DNA of 64,000 nt from Meconema thalassinum. Lineage: Eukaryota > Arthropoda > Insecta > Orthoptera > Tettigoniidae. The DNA lies in the NCBI GenBank assembly GCA_946902985.2, contig OX336388.2, forward strand, positions 1,216,416,609 to 1,216,480,608, written 5' to 3'. The notes below the pieces were generated by a model. That model saw only the letters and a program-made list of their open reading frames with translations. It was not told where the DNA came from and ran no database searches. Shown here in pieces: positions 1-11,229 of the stretch. The translations under genes and the position numbers were made by a program. How positions within the stretch are numbered: the first letter of the stretch is position 1; every line of letters starts with the position of its first letter.

Positions 1-633
1 GATTGGGGTTACATATTAAATTTGGAAAAGTAATTTCGAAAACTCTAACTAACAACGTCTGTCTGTAAATGACAGGAAAATATGCGGTGACAAAAATACA
101 TCTTATTGTGGATACTCCAAGTCAGTTATATACTGCCAACTTTTGATTTGCACATTGCCACATTCCGTACTCGTTCGCTATATCTGCCGATGATTTAGTC
201 CAAGTTCCGTGACGTCGCCCATCCTTCAGTTGGTAGTAGGAAACAATCGCGCATCGCCTCGCGTCGTCGGAATTAAGTGTCAACATAGCAGCTTGTCCTC
301 AAAGATAGTCCATTTGTAATTTGGTTTATGTCGCTCCAGGCTCGCATCTGAAATATTTCGTCGATTGGTCCACTAGTCTTGATTCTTCTTCTCTTCATTT
401 GTTACATTTTTTCCTCCTTCGGCTTCAGGAATTTTCTCGGCGGAAATGCTAAACTAGCAGTAGGAACAACACCAGAAATGTCAAGGCATGGCACTCCAAG
501 TGAGGTTAGAAGTTTTATGATTATATAGACGCATGACAGGAGAATAGGACAGGAATTCAAAGGTGAGGAGGGACTCGGGAAGGAAGGATCACTTAAGGGA
601 AAATGCCCGTCATGTAATACCAAAGGTGTTACA
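1..633 (-). repeat. 3' LTR of the Gypsy element (left copy, truncated by window edge)
   Basis: Base 1 onward aligns with 8053 onward to the end of the shared block near 626. Read on the minus strand the LTR starts with TGTAACACC at about 633, directly after a purine-rich tract, as expected for the 5' end of an LTR. The other end lies outside the window. Confidence 0.9.
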
Positions 634-650
634 TCTTCTCCCCCCCCACG
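634..650 (-). promoter_or_regulatory. Polypurine tract next to the 3' LTR
   Basis: On the minus strand this is a run of G and A ending exactly where the LTR begins. This is the expected plus-strand DNA primer site of an LTR retrotransposon. The 634-650 limits are approximate. Confidence 0.7.
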
Positions 651-1780
651 AAAGGAGACCACGGGGAGGCAAGAGAGGTAATGAAGAAATAGAAAAAGGT
701 GTTAGGTATGCAAAGAAGGAGTCATGTTCATTAGTCAGATAGAGAAGGGTCACATGCAGTTGGCGCCTTGATCCAGGTCAAAATTTAGAGAACACCAGAT
801 TCTATCGCAGAGGCATCTTCATTCCTCGGTGCTGGCAGCAGTTGGACTGCAGGTGGAATATGTCCTGGTAGATCAAATTACGCAGGAAGGTAGTGATGAC
901 ATCTCCAAGCTCCGACCAGCAGTTGCAAGGTAACGCCACCAGCCAACAAGTCCGATTAGGACTGCACTGCTCTGAGGCCTCAGGAGACAGCACCGCCGGC
1001 ACATGCTCCCAGGAAGTTCAGTACCAACTCATCAAGCAATTCATATCAGTGACAGCCAAATGATGTCACGAGACGATGGGGATGGGTAATTTATTCACGT
1101 GTTGTGCAGATATAGTCCTCACAGAGTGCAGTTTAGTCGTACGGTTACAGTCTTTAAAGTCACATTTTTGAAACGTCTGCGTAGGACACGCAATCGAAAT
1201 GTATTAGAGCATCCAATTAAGTGGAATTGATATTTAAATTTAATGTTAAAGATATGTTGTGCCTTTCAAGTTAAGTTAAGCATTTAAAGTTAAGTAAATC
1301 AGATCAATTCAAAATACGGTCCTCTTACAAATCACTCGAAGTAGAATACACCCTAATCTTCTACATTTCCATAGTCCTGAAGGAACTACCAATTCTGAGC
1401 TAAAGAAAACCTCACCGATCGAATTGAAAATTAAGGGTTGCCTTACAATAAAATACGTATCGGCAGTTCACAGTTACATTAATGCAGACATTAAATTTGT
1501 CAACCGAAATACAAACATTACATAATTCAGATCATTGATCCTAAATATAACACGTCAATACTGTTTCGAGGAGATCCTGTATGAAAAGAGAAACAAACAC
1601 ATATTACTGTAAGGCAGCACCAGACGATCCAGATGCTGGTTTACATTGAGACAAATGCGTGCGGAAAATCCTTTTCCTCACAGGGTCACTCACAAGAACG
1701 GTGACAGGGGTTACAAAGGATAAATGGTGAAAGGTCCTCGGAAACGAGGCTTAGACTTTCCAGAAACCTTGTTGCCAAGG
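651..1780 (-). other. Gypsy 3' untranslated region, no gene seen
   Basis: This stretch lies between the end of integrase and the polypurine tract. Only short unrelated open frames occur and none resembles an envelope protein. It is taken as the element's 3' non-coding region, or a remnant too degraded to recognise. Confidence 0.6.
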
Positions 1781-1782
1781 AG

Positions 1783-2284
1783 CTACGGGGTGTGGTTGAC
1801 AACGTAGACTTCATCACCTTCCCTCAAGTTGGTAGGTCGTCGTCCCTGGTTGTATCTCCGTGCAATGCGTTCATGAGAAACCTTAATTGACCTTTGTGCC
1901 TCTTTCCAGACTTGTTTTACCTTCTCGGGCGTCGGGTGGTCTGGCAACAGTTCTGGAATCGACCACAGATTGGTCAGAGGAGAATTTGGTACATAAGGGT
2001 ACATCAACGAAAAGGGGGTAGTGTTGTGCGATTCATGCACAGCTGTGTTAAAGGCAAATGCTAACCAGTGGACTGAGGAGTCCTACTTGGCGTGGTCATC
2101 GTGGTGATATGCTATCAATGCGGCACGCAGATTCCTGTTTACACGCTCCGCGAGGGAAGGATTTGGATAGTAATGGCTGGTTGTCACGTGTGAAATAGAA
2201 AAGTCAAAGCAAAATCTTCGAAACAAGTGGGATGTGAAGCATTTAGCATTATCCGAGACGAGGAATTGGCAAGGACCAAATGAA
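1783..2284 (-). pseudogene. Gypsy integrase, distal half (catalytic D2 and E, C-terminal domain)
   Basis: Minus-strand translation from 2284 gives a stretch containing SDNAKCF, the second catalytic aspartate. About 35 residues later LAERVNRNL supplies the catalytic glutamate. The open frame 2040-1783 continues into a basic C-terminal region with a DEVYV motif typical of the end of Gypsy integrases. The first half of the same protein lies across the SINE at 2295-2531. The first catalytic aspartate is therefore separated from D2 and E by the insertion, and the enzyme cannot be made intact. Integrase would join the element's cDNA to host DNA in the nucleus. Confidence 0.85.
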
Positions 2285-2294
2285 GTAAAGATTG

Positions 2295-2531
2295 ATAATA
2301 ATAATAATAATGTTATTGGTTTTACGTCCCTTTTAACTACACTGGCTTTTAGAGACGCCGGGGTGCCGGAATTTTGCCCCGAAGGGGTTCTTTAACGTGC
2401 CAGTAAATGTACTGACACGGCTCCCTCGCATTTGCGCACCCTCAAATGCCAGCTGACTGCGCCAGGTTTCGAACCTGCAACCTTGGGCTCAGCAAGCGAG
2501 AACGTTACCCCTGAGCCACACAGCCAGACGG
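2295..2531 (-). mobile_element. tRNA-derived SINE (family A) inside Gypsy integrase
   Basis: A perfect 10-bp target-site duplication, GTAAAGATTG, flanks it (2285-2294 and 2532-2541). Read on the minus strand the head resembles a tRNA, with a box-A-like TGGCTCAGGGG and a box-B-like GGTTCGAAACC. The body is followed by an (ATT)n tail at the left end. A second, more diverged copy lies at about 45838-46053. It was probably mobilised by a LINE. Confidence 0.92.
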
Positions 2532-2541
2532 GTAAAGATTG

Positions 2542-2878
2542 AATTCTAACAATTAATTACGGTTCGAGTGGTCGACAGTCTAGTTGGGAATAACCAGGTA
2601 AAACGAGAAATCCCGTCAACACAAACTAAAACATACCGGTTACCCAACCTAGACCGCGGGAACGGACCAATAAAATCGATGAACAATCTCTCCATTGGGC
2701 GAGAGACGGGTTCAGAAGAGAGCATTCCCACACGAGTATTAACCGCGGGTTTACTGATGTTACAATTTCTGCAGGATCTTACCAAATTGCGAATGTTACC
2801 ATCCATGGACTTCCAAATGAAGTTTTTCCTCATCTTCTGACGGGTCTTAAACACATCTAAGTGCCCGCCCACAGGTGA
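2542..2878 (-). pseudogene. Gypsy integrase, proximal half (zinc-binding and first catalytic D)
   Basis: The minus-strand frame encodes the H..H..C..C zinc-binding module (GGHLDVFKT, then SCRNCN) followed by DFIGPFPRS, which carries the first catalytic aspartate. It then runs into the SINE at 2531. Just upstream, at 2879-2881, a TAA stop interrupts the frame in the segment leading into the zinc module. The frame on both sides is the same, so this is a point nonsense change, not a frameshift. The family assignment is secure, and the protein is inactive as it stands. Confidence 0.88.
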
Positions 2879-3728
2879 TTAGTGGAAGTATTTAAATATC
2901 TCTGGAACAAGGACAGGAGGTAACACGATTTTAGGCAACTTATCGTGACGAGCCACACAACACAGTACCCCATTTCGGATTTGGTAGGGTTTCACTAACT
3001 CTCCAGCAGAGATCTTCTCGATGACTTGACTCATTTCAGAGTCTTTCTGGTACAAGGAAATGTCCCTAAATAGCATTGGGGAATCGGAAAGTATAGGCCG
3101 AACAGCGTTGACAGAAACAGAAGGATCCACGCCCTTTGACTCAAGGTGGTCACTCGGAGTCTCTTCATACATCCGACTTAATGAGTCTGCAATCACATTG
3201 TCACTTCCACGAATGTGTCGGACAGTAAAACGGAAGGAAGAAATCCGGGTTGCCCAACGAGCAATCCGTCCAGTTTTGCGAGGTTTAGCAAATGTTCAAA
3301 TGGAACATGTTCAACATAGGTCCTGAACCTCTCTAATGCAAACATAACAGCTAAACCCTCGAGATCGTAAACAGAATACTTGGCTTCTACAGGTGACAAG
3401 GTGCGAGATGCGTATGATATAGGATGCCTACCCATTTCGCTCTCTTGAAGTAACACACCGGCGATTCCGGAACAAGAGGCGTCCGTCTGTATGATGAAAG
3501 GTTTCGAAAAATCAGGAATCGCGAGAATGGGCGCATTACACAATGCAAGCTTTAGATCCTCAAATTCAGATTGTTGAGATGGGCCCCAACAAATCTTCTC
3601 TCCTTTTCTACGAAGCAAATTTAATGGAAGGGCTCGCCGGGCGAAGTCCTTAATGAATTTCCTAAAGAAATTCACCATACCCACGAAACGAGCTACACCC
3701 TTGACATCAACTGGAGGTTGATAATCCC
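2879..3728 (-). pseudogene. Gypsy pol: RNase H and linker to integrase
   Basis: Frame 3684-3193 begins with a GMVNFFRKFI segment, the usual end of Gypsy reverse transcriptase. It then encodes RNase H, including the TDAS motif with a catalytic aspartate and the YASRTLSP segment. The frame is lost near 3280. In the next frame the expected RNase H end continues (WATRISSFRF, then GSDNVIADSLSRM), which shows a one-base frameshift. The linker 3196-2879 leads into the integrase zinc domain and ends at the TAA noted in the integrase entry. A further frameshift near 3740 separates this part from the reverse transcriptase upstream. Confidence 0.86.
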
Positions 3729-5132
3729 TTATTCCCTGTGTTTGTTTTGGTCGACAGACACACCCGCAGCCGAAACGATGTGACAGAGGAAAGAAATTTC
3801 GGATTTAGCGAAGGACACCTTGGATAATTTAACTGTTAGACCAGCATGTTTCAATCTATCCAGGACTTCCCTTATATGCTTAACGTGGTCTTCAAACGTT
3901 TGACTATAAACCACGACATCGTCCAAGTAGTGGTAAAGATACTCGAATTTGATTCCCGAAAACACATTATCTAACAAGCGGCTTAGCACAGCACCACCAG
4001 TCGACAGGCCGAAGGGAACTCTATTGAACTGGTATAAATTCCAGTCCGTGGCAAATGCAGTCAGAGGTTTAGACTCCTCTGCGAGAGGAATCTGATAATA
4101 CGATTGGTTGCGATCAAGCAGCGAGAAATATTTAGCATTATGGAAGAAAGAAAAACAAGAATGCAGATCAGGCAAAGGAAGGGACTGAAGTACAACTTTC
4201 TGATTCAACCGTCTGTAATCTACGACAGGGCGAAAATCTCCATCAGCTTTAGGCACGAGGAACATCGGGGAAGAATAAGATGAAATAGATGGACTTATGA
4301 CACCGTCCGCCAGAATCTGATCAATGATCTCTTTTAAAACCTTCATCTTAGGTGGTGCCAAGCGATAAGGAGGATGGCGGACAGGGATGTGGTCGGTGAC
4401 TTCAATTTTATATTCCATCAAATTGGTCACACCCAATTCATCGGTGAACACCTGAGGATATTCCCGGCACAAGTTACGAATTATATTAGCCTGGGACTCG
4501 CTCAGATTGTCTAAATTTAGAGACTCTATACTGATATTGCCCGGAGTATCTTTCACGGAACTAACAAGTGGTCTAGAAAGAGGAACACGAAAACCAAATT
4601 TGAATTTAGGTCGAAACTTAAACCAAAACACATCCGCCTGAAAATCGAGAAGTAAACCAACATGGGACATGAAGTCCGCTCCCAGAATCAGAGAATTAGA
4701 CAGGTTCCTAACAACCCACACACGGATTTTCCAAGTAAATTCTCCAACACGAATTTTGACCTTGACAGCACCAACTACATCCAACGGGGAACAATTAGCA
4801 GACACCAAGCTAGTCCTAAACGGATCCAAATCATGCAATTTACATATTCCTTTATAATATTTAAACCATCTTTCACTCAGCAGAGAAACAACGCTTCCAG
4901 AGTCAAGAAGAGCACATTCAGACTCATTGTTCACAAATACATCAATGACAGGCGAACAGACGCGAGAAGCAGCAAGGGCACGATTACAGGAATCTGGACA
5001 CACAACGCGATCCACATGTTCATTATTTACCCTAGCGTCAATGACAGGAAAAGAAAACCCGGGTACATCGGAAATTAGATTACGGACATCAGGACACAGG
5101 ATACGACCCTCAATTTTACCCACATTGTTCAT
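3729..5132 (-). pseudogene. Gypsy pol: protease and reverse transcriptase
   Basis: This 467-codon minus-strand frame contains a retropepsin-like active site LLDSGS at residues 75-80. It is followed by a reverse transcriptase with the VVDYRRLN segment and the polymerase motif YLDD at about residue 402, followed by VVVYSQTFEDH. Together these process the polyprotein and copy element RNA into DNA in cytoplasmic particles. The same frame is open further upstream (5417-5196, nucleocapsid-like zinc knuckle) but is interrupted by a TGA at 5196-5198. The downstream end is a frameshift near 3740 leading into RNase H. These breaks make it a pseudogene although the catalytic motifs are present. Confidence 0.93.
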
Positions 5133-5195
5133 AAGAGAAACATCTTTAATTTCAACCAGAGGCTGTGGTTCAGTCTTGTGTCTGGTCCATGACCG

Positions 5196-5417
5196 TCACT
5201 GAGAACGGTTATTGCCTCTTCGACAGAACCTAGCGGTATGACCCCTAATGCCACAGCTGTCACAATGAATGTCCACAGGACGAGCCTGTCGATTAGGTTG
5301 AAGTATTGGCGGGGGTACATTTGGAACTCGCTGCAAATCGGCCTGACAAACAGCCTCTGCAAAAATAGCAGCAGAATTCAATTCCCTGAAGGTAGTAAGG
5401 CTAAACCCTAAACTCAA
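5196..5417 (-). pseudogene. Gypsy nucleocapsid zinc-knuckle segment
   Basis: The minus-strand frame encodes CDSCGIRGHTARFC, an exact CX2CX4HX4C zinc knuckle, followed by a basic tail. This is the RNA-binding nucleocapsid part of Gag. It is in the pol frame, offset from the capsid frame that ends at 5414. It ends at a TGA (5196-5198) before protease. The frame change between capsid and this segment could be a natural gag-pol frameshift or decay; one copy cannot tell. Confidence 0.85.
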
Positions 5418-7303
5418 ATATGAGCGGTACTCGGAGAAATTCCACCTACTATCGATGACACGATTTCTGTCTCAGACAACCCCAGAGCAAAAACCTTAGA
5501 ATAATTCTTAATATCTTGGAAGTAGACATTCAAACTTTCTCCAAAATTCTGGACACGGTAAAAGTATTTCTGTACGATCGAACCCATGAGGCGAGTAGGA
5601 ACGAAAAATGTCAAAACATCTTGAAGAAAATGTTGGACTGACACACCCGTGGACATGGCTTCCACCACACGATCCCGCATCACCCCAGATGTGTATGGAA
5701 AGAGCCATTGAATAACCTGATTTTCGGACAGGCCGAAAATAATAGCATATTCTTTAACCTCAACAAGTCCTCTAAGAAATTGAATTACTCCATCCACACT
5801 ATCGGTATTAAAATCATTCAACTTAGCAAGTGACGTACTCAAGGGATGGTTCAAACTGTTGAAACTAACATTGGAAAATATTGATCGTTCAGGACCAGTA
5901 GCTGGAGAGGCATTTTCAGTAACATTCCATTCAGTGGGTGCTAAGACACGACTTCGAGATCCCTAATCCAATGAACAACAAGAACGTAAACATGATGCTA
6001 CAAGCGGTGGCCGGCAAGAATTGGAACAAGATGTCGAAGACGGCAATGCTACTCTAGGAATAGAATCTAGGTTAGAATTAGCGACGGTACAATTAGTATG
6101 ACAAGTACCCGATAACCGGCATGTTCCTTGACTAACCTGGCTGATATTAGGGATGATGGAACGAGAAGGACTGCAAGATGTAACAATAGCAGCAGTTGGC
6201 AAGCATGACGTGTTCACGGGCATCGCCGTTGTGACTAACATATCTGGTCCACCCAGCATTGCTCCACCTCCGAACACACAAGAAGATACAGAATGAGCCG
6301 TGCTTACCATACAATTTAAATCAGGGTTGCACTCCCGAGGTCGAACATTCACAGAAGACGACCCATCTCGCACAGAAACTGTGGACGTGACAGGTGCCAA
6401 CGCTTGACAAATCGATAAGGGAAGAGGCGCTTCCGGCCTCAAAACGTTACATGCAGGGACCACACCTAACGTAGGTACCTCAAGAACAGGTGCACTCAAT
6501 GCAGGAACAGCACTCAAGTGAGAGCTAAAATTATACGAGCTTGTTACATTAGTTGAAGTGCTCATATCACACAGCATCATATCACACAGCACATCAACTG
6601 GGGAAGTTGCAATGAAGGTAACACTAGGATTGGTACACCGAGAAACAGTTTGAGTACCCGACACATTATTAATCCTACCCGGCACACGTTGAACTTCCAA
6701 TCCGCAGACTGAAACTGCTGCAGGGCTATCTACCACAGAATTATCGTTTAATGCAGATCCAGCGCTGACAATAGAAGGTTCGAGTAAGGAAAGATCTGAC
6801 ATAATCTCATCAAACGACTGTGAATTACTTTCACCAGCATATCGACCTTGATCATAACTGTTAACTTCGGAAACTCCAGGTATAGATTGTTCAAGCGTGC
6901 ATAATTTACAAATGCACTCTGCCAGGCATGTTTGGGAATTTGATAACGCTTCGATCCAGTCAAGGTTGCTCTCACCCGCCACCGAAAGCATATCAGTGAC
7001 ACGGTCGAACAAGCGCCTGGCTCTGGCATGTATTCTATTTAATTCACTTAAAGTGGACACACGGGTATTAGCTACATTCACTAAATTCACCACTTGGGTG
7101 GTTTGGATTACAACCAAGGACTTACCCCTTTCCAACTGTTCGTTATTGAGAGCAGGAGACCACACTGCGACTGTCCTGGACGCGTTCCTTAGCATTTTTT
7201 GATCCAGCTTTAGGTTGCCAGAAGATTGTAACTTACGGACACTCATTTCATACGTTATCTCTTGCTGAGTTAATAACTCAGCCCAATGCAGCACACGAGC
7301 CAT
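5414..7303 (-). pseudogene. Gypsy Gag (N-terminal region and capsid) with one in-frame TAG
   Basis: Frames 7303-5963 (446 codons) and 5854-5414 (146 codons) are in the same phase. Translation between them shows only one interruption, a TAG at 5963-5965. The first part begins MARVLHWAEL and includes a long low-complexity, Ser/Thr/Val-rich middle. The second resembles a retrotransposon capsid (NHPLSTSLAKL, then FLRGLVEVKEYAIIFGL). The first ATG at 7303 follows the leader and is the best start. Gag would form the particle that packages element RNA. Whether the single TAG is decay or a readthrough site cannot be settled from one copy. Confidence 0.8.
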
Positions 7304-8052
7304 GATAGCATAAAATCTTTACACCAAATGACAAGATAAATTTAGAAGTAGAACCAACCCCCTTTAATCCAAATTGCGCGTTAAAAACCGTTAAGAAAAC
7401 CACGCTCTGCTACCAGAATTATGTCCCAACACCCTCTGGGTACGGCAGACACCTGAAGGTATCCCCCTCTAAAGTTGAACAGGAGGGTCAAATGCCAAGA
7501 AGTCGGGGGGCAAGGGGTCAAGAAACACGTGAAATGATGGATGGAAGACTGATAAATGAGAGTCATTTAACGCTGCTAAATCAGGTAAAAGGAGTAGGAA
7601 AGAATAACATTTATTTTCAATTAAAAATGCAAAAGATGAAATTAAATGAAAATACAGAAAACCAGGCCCAATTAGGGTCTGGTAAGATTACTGGCAAACC
7701 CTGTTAATACGATTAAAATAAAAAACAAACAAACGGGGACAGGCCTCGCGAAAAGGATAATTTAAATTATACAAAGAGTTGAGGTTTTCCCGGAAACTAG
7801 ATTAATAACGAGGACCGCAAGAAGAACACGACATAATCGTTCGAGATCCGGAAGATTTCACTCTTTAAAAAATGCTGGTCGTAACATAACAATCCTATAA
7901 AAAAAACTCCCGTTAATGCAAATGGCAAAAGGCCTACAGAAAACCTACAAGGAACACAATTCACAAGAGAAAGATACATTACCAAGAAACTAAATGAGAA
8001 TATAATACTCAAGAGTTCGGCATCTCAGGCAGAACAGAAGTCTTCCGAGTTA
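7304..8052 (-). other. Gypsy 5' leader between LTR and gag
   Basis: This lies between the shared LTR block and the gag ATG. No convincing tRNA primer-binding site with a leading TGG was found at the edge near 8053, so the true inner LTR boundary may lie further left. Only short open frames occur. Confidence 0.55.
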
Positions 8053-8679
8053 GATTGGGGTTACATATTAAATTTGGAAAAGTAATTTCGAAAACTCTAA
8101 CTAACAACGTCTGTCTGTAAATGACAGGAAAATATGCGATGACAAAAATACATCTTATTGTGGATACTCCAAGTCAGTTATATACTGCCAACTTTTGATG
8201 TGCACATTGCCACATTCCGTACTCGTTCGCTATATCTGCCGATGATTTAGTCCAAGTTCCGTGACGTCGCCCATCCTTCAGTTGGTAGTAGGAAACAATC
8301 GCGCATCGCCTCGCGTCGTCGGAATTAAGTGTCAACATAGCAGCTTGTCCTCAAAGATAGTCCATTTGTAATTTGGTTTATGTCACTCCGGGCTCGCATC
8401 TGAAATATTTCGTCGATTGGTCCACTAGTCTTGATTCTTCTTCTCTTCATTTGTTATATTTTGTCCTCCTTCGGCTTCAGGAATTTTCTCGGCGGAAATG
8501 CTAAACTAGCAGTAGGAACAACACCAGAAATGTCAAGGCATGGCACTCCAAGTGAGGTTAGAAGTTTTATGATTATATAGACGCATGACAGGAGAATTGG
8601 ACAGGAATTCTAAGGTGAGGAGGGACTCGGGAAGGAAGGATCACTTAAGGGAAAATGCCTGTCATGTAATACCAAAGGC
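8053..8679 (-). repeat. 5' LTR of the Gypsy element (right copy)
   Basis: This is a direct repeat of 1-626. The final TGTTACA present in the left copy is missing. At 8679 the sequence passes directly into an unrelated inverted-repeat element, so the outer tip of this LTR is deleted or replaced. Because the left copy is cut by the window, the LTR could also extend left of 8053. Confidence 0.88.
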
Positions 8680-9230
8680 AAAGACAATGATTATAAGAAG
8701 AGAAGTGTTTAGGAAATGTATCCTATATAAGAAGCATATTACATTTGGCATCCCCACGTTGGACGCCAAATGTAACGTTTTAAGTCTTTATTTGCTCCTT
8801 TATAAAGAGCCAACAACAACCACCCCCCACATAACTGTATACAATAATATCTTACTTTTTCCTTTCTTTACGTGTCTTAATATGCACAATTATACAACCT
8901 TATATACATATATATTATATATATAAAATTAGGTCAGGAAATGAAATAAATGAATTTGATAAATGACCTGGTAAATTATTGGTAGCCCCATAGTATGCGT
9001 GTGTCAGTGCTATGTTTATAAACGTGTAAGAAATATGATTCTCAAGTGATATTTTGAGATAATTCGAAGAATTAGGATCCCAATAAACTAATTAACTGAT
9101 TAAATTCAATGGGATGCCTATCAAGTGTATATTATTTTATGTATTCTAAATATGTTTTATTCTTGTATTTTCACATGTGGGTTCATTAATCCCTCCATCA
9201 TTTAATTAAGTATGGATTCATGAAGGGCGA

Positions 9231-10306
9231 ATGTAATAGTGTTGAACTAATCATGATTTGTTATCAAATTTATTATTACTGTAAATATGTTATTTCATTT
9301 TCATCAATCATTCATATCATAAGATGGCAGTTACATTTAGAGAGATTTAGGCGGGATATTATATGTATATTGGTCTTACGTATGGGTGTCGTTTAGTGGT
9401 TAAATTTGACTGTTTTCTTTGTGAAGGAGATGTTACTTGGCACTTTGATATGTGTTTAGCGCTTCACGTATACTGTATACAAGATGGCTGGTCCGATAGA
9501 TGGCACTACTGGTGTGAAGAGGATGGTGTATATTGATACTGCCTCAAGAAATAATGAACCATGGAATATATATAAGTAAAGGTTTAGCAGGCAGTGGACT
9601 GTAGAAGAGATTATTAGAGTTGTTGGAACATTGTCATGATTAAGAAAGGAAAAGTGAGAAAAGAAGAAAGAAAGTTTTCAGTAACGTATTAAATCAAATG
9701 GTCTGCAATTGTCCTATGATATATATATAGGTATTGATAATTTATTGAAAGGAAGACAAAAGGAGATTATTACTGTCTATCTGTGGAAGGAAGATAATGT
9801 GTACAAGTAATAAGTTGAAGGAAGATTATCTATACAGAAGGAGGATCCATTTCGAGGTTATCTATACGGAGAATGCAAATGGATTAATAAAGTTTCCCAC
9901 TATAATTTATAAATATGCCCATAATACAACCGTCCATATGGTAAGCTCTAATCTATTTATTAGGTCATTATTAGAAGTAACTCCCATTTATGATTAACTC
10001 ATGCTCGTATCACTTTAAACTAAATGAACACCAAGTTAGCACTACTTTTTTTAATTTTTATATGCATAATAATTCGTGTCTGGTCAGAAATCGCAAGCTA
10101 TCAGTTGTATTCCATCACCTTACAACCCGTGATAAAAGATTTTTCTGTGCTCATAAAATATTATTTCCAAAACTATATGGAAATAGTTTTGTCAAATAAG
10201 ACAAAATTAAGAAAGGAAAAAGTAAGATATTATTTTATACAGTTATGAGGGGGGTTGTTGTTGTTGGCTCTTTATAACGGAGCAAATAAAGACATAAAAC
10301 GTTACA
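9231..10306 (+). repeat. Probable solo LTR (plus orientation)
   Basis: The stretch starts TGTAATAG after a purine-rich run (GAAGGGCGAA) and ends ACGTTACA next to a primer-binding-site-like sequence, so it has matching TGTAA/TTACA tips. A TATA-like ATATATATAAG occurs near 9568. The left boundary is inferred from the tips only. Confidence 0.55.
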
Positions 10307-10308
10307 TT

Positions 10309-10325
10309 AGGCGCCCAACGTGGGG
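10309..10325 (+). promoter_or_regulatory. tRNA-Lys-type primer-binding site
   Basis: GGCGCCCAACGTGGGG sits immediately after the LTR end. It matches the known primer site for tRNA-Lys(1,2) except for the first base. A similar inverted copy with one extra difference lies at 8752-8768 on the minus strand. Confidence 0.7.
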
Positions 10326-10396
10326 TTGCCAAATGTAATATGTTTCTTATATAGGACACATTTCCTAAACACTTCTCTTCTTATAATCATTGTCTT

Positions 10397-10734
10397 ACCT
10401 CTTTAAAAACATAACATATTATTTATTTCACACCCAATAATCACATCTCTTAACACATAATTTATGATCTTACAGCATGGCTTCCTACAATCTCCATAGA
10501 AACTCACTAATAACTAAATCTTTTAGTATGGACTCCTAACAAGAATAGTCCAAGATATATATATATATATAAAAACAAAACAGCATCGTAAATGTAAATA
10601 TAAAAATACATGGAGATCTTAAAACAGGATACTGACTAATAATCAGACCTATAACAATGTTTTATAGCATGGAATAAAAAATAATCTAAGATATATAACA
10701 ACAAACCAGCATCAAAATAGAATTAAAAATACAG
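10397..10734. other. AT-rich intergenic sequence
   Basis: Nothing recognisable was seen apart from a short (TA)n run near 10556-10571. Confidence 0.6.
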
Positions 10735-10749
10735 ATGTGTCACTCTATA

Positions 10750-11082
10750 AAGCCTCCGTGGCTTAGGTCGCAGCACTCCGGCCTCTCACCGCTGGGTCCG
10801 TGGTTAAAATCCCTGTCACTCCATGTGAGATCTGTGCTGGACAAAACGGAGGCAGACAGGTTTTTCTCCGGGTACTCCGGTTTTCCCTATCAAAATTTCA
10901 TTCCAGCAACACTCTCCACTATCATTTCATTTCATCTGTCATTCATTTAATCAATGACCAGAGGAGTGCGTCAGGCCTCGGCAGCCGGCACAGTTCATAT
11001 CCTCGCCGCTAGATGGGGGCTTCATTCATTCCATTCCTGACCCGGTCGGAGACTGGAAGCAGGCTGTGGATTTTTCATTTTC
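10750..11082 (+). mobile_element. tRNA-derived SINE (family B)
   Basis: It is flanked by a perfect 15-bp duplication ATGTGTCACTCTATA (10735-10749 and 11083-11097). The head has a degenerate box A (TGGCTTAGGTCG) and box B (GGTTAAAATCC). It ends in a T-rich tail. One copy of this family is in the window. Confidence 0.9.
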
Positions 11083-11229
11083 ATGTGTCACTCTATAGCC
11101 CATGGCCTCCTTCCTCACCAATGAGTAACCTTGATAAAACCTTAACCTATAATCTAAGAGATTAGAACAGCAGAGACAATTGACCACTGTAACCACATGT
11201 TACAGGATGGCTCCGCGCGATCGTAGTAT

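Larger units (their letters stand above)
1..8679 (-). mobile_element. Ty3/Gypsy LTR retrotransposon, decayed, minus strand
   Basis: Two direct long terminal repeats (1-633 and 8053-8679) enclose, reading leftward, a leader, gag, protease, reverse transcriptase, RNase H and integrase. That domain order is typical of Ty3/Gypsy. The 3' LTR continues off the left edge of the window, so full length is unknown. By eye the LTRs differ at about nine positions in roughly 626 bp, which suggests a fairly recent insertion. The coding region nevertheless carries an in-frame stop in gag, one before protease, one before the integrase zinc domain, two frameshifts in pol and a SINE in integrase. No envelope-like reading frame was seen. 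It lies outside the recognised FPGS exons. Confidence 0.93.
8680..10396. repeat. Inverted pair of LTR-plus-primer-site fragments
   Basis: About 165-190 bp at 8680-8860 recur in inverted orientation at about 10215-10396. Both arms carry the end of an LTR (TTACA) and a primer-binding-site-like sequence. Outside that comes a leader piece that breaks off at the same point in both arms. The interval between is AT-rich and includes most of one LTR. It looks like a rearranged relic of an LTR retrotransposon distinct from the Gypsy element on its left. No target-site duplication was found. Confidence 0.75.

Noticed and set aside
651..1780. Envelope gene in the Gypsy element
   Set aside because: No open frame or motif consistent with an envelope protein.
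2295..2531. Possible tRNA gene on the minus strand
   Set aside because: Same reason: 237-bp body, (ATT)n tail and a 10-bp target duplication.
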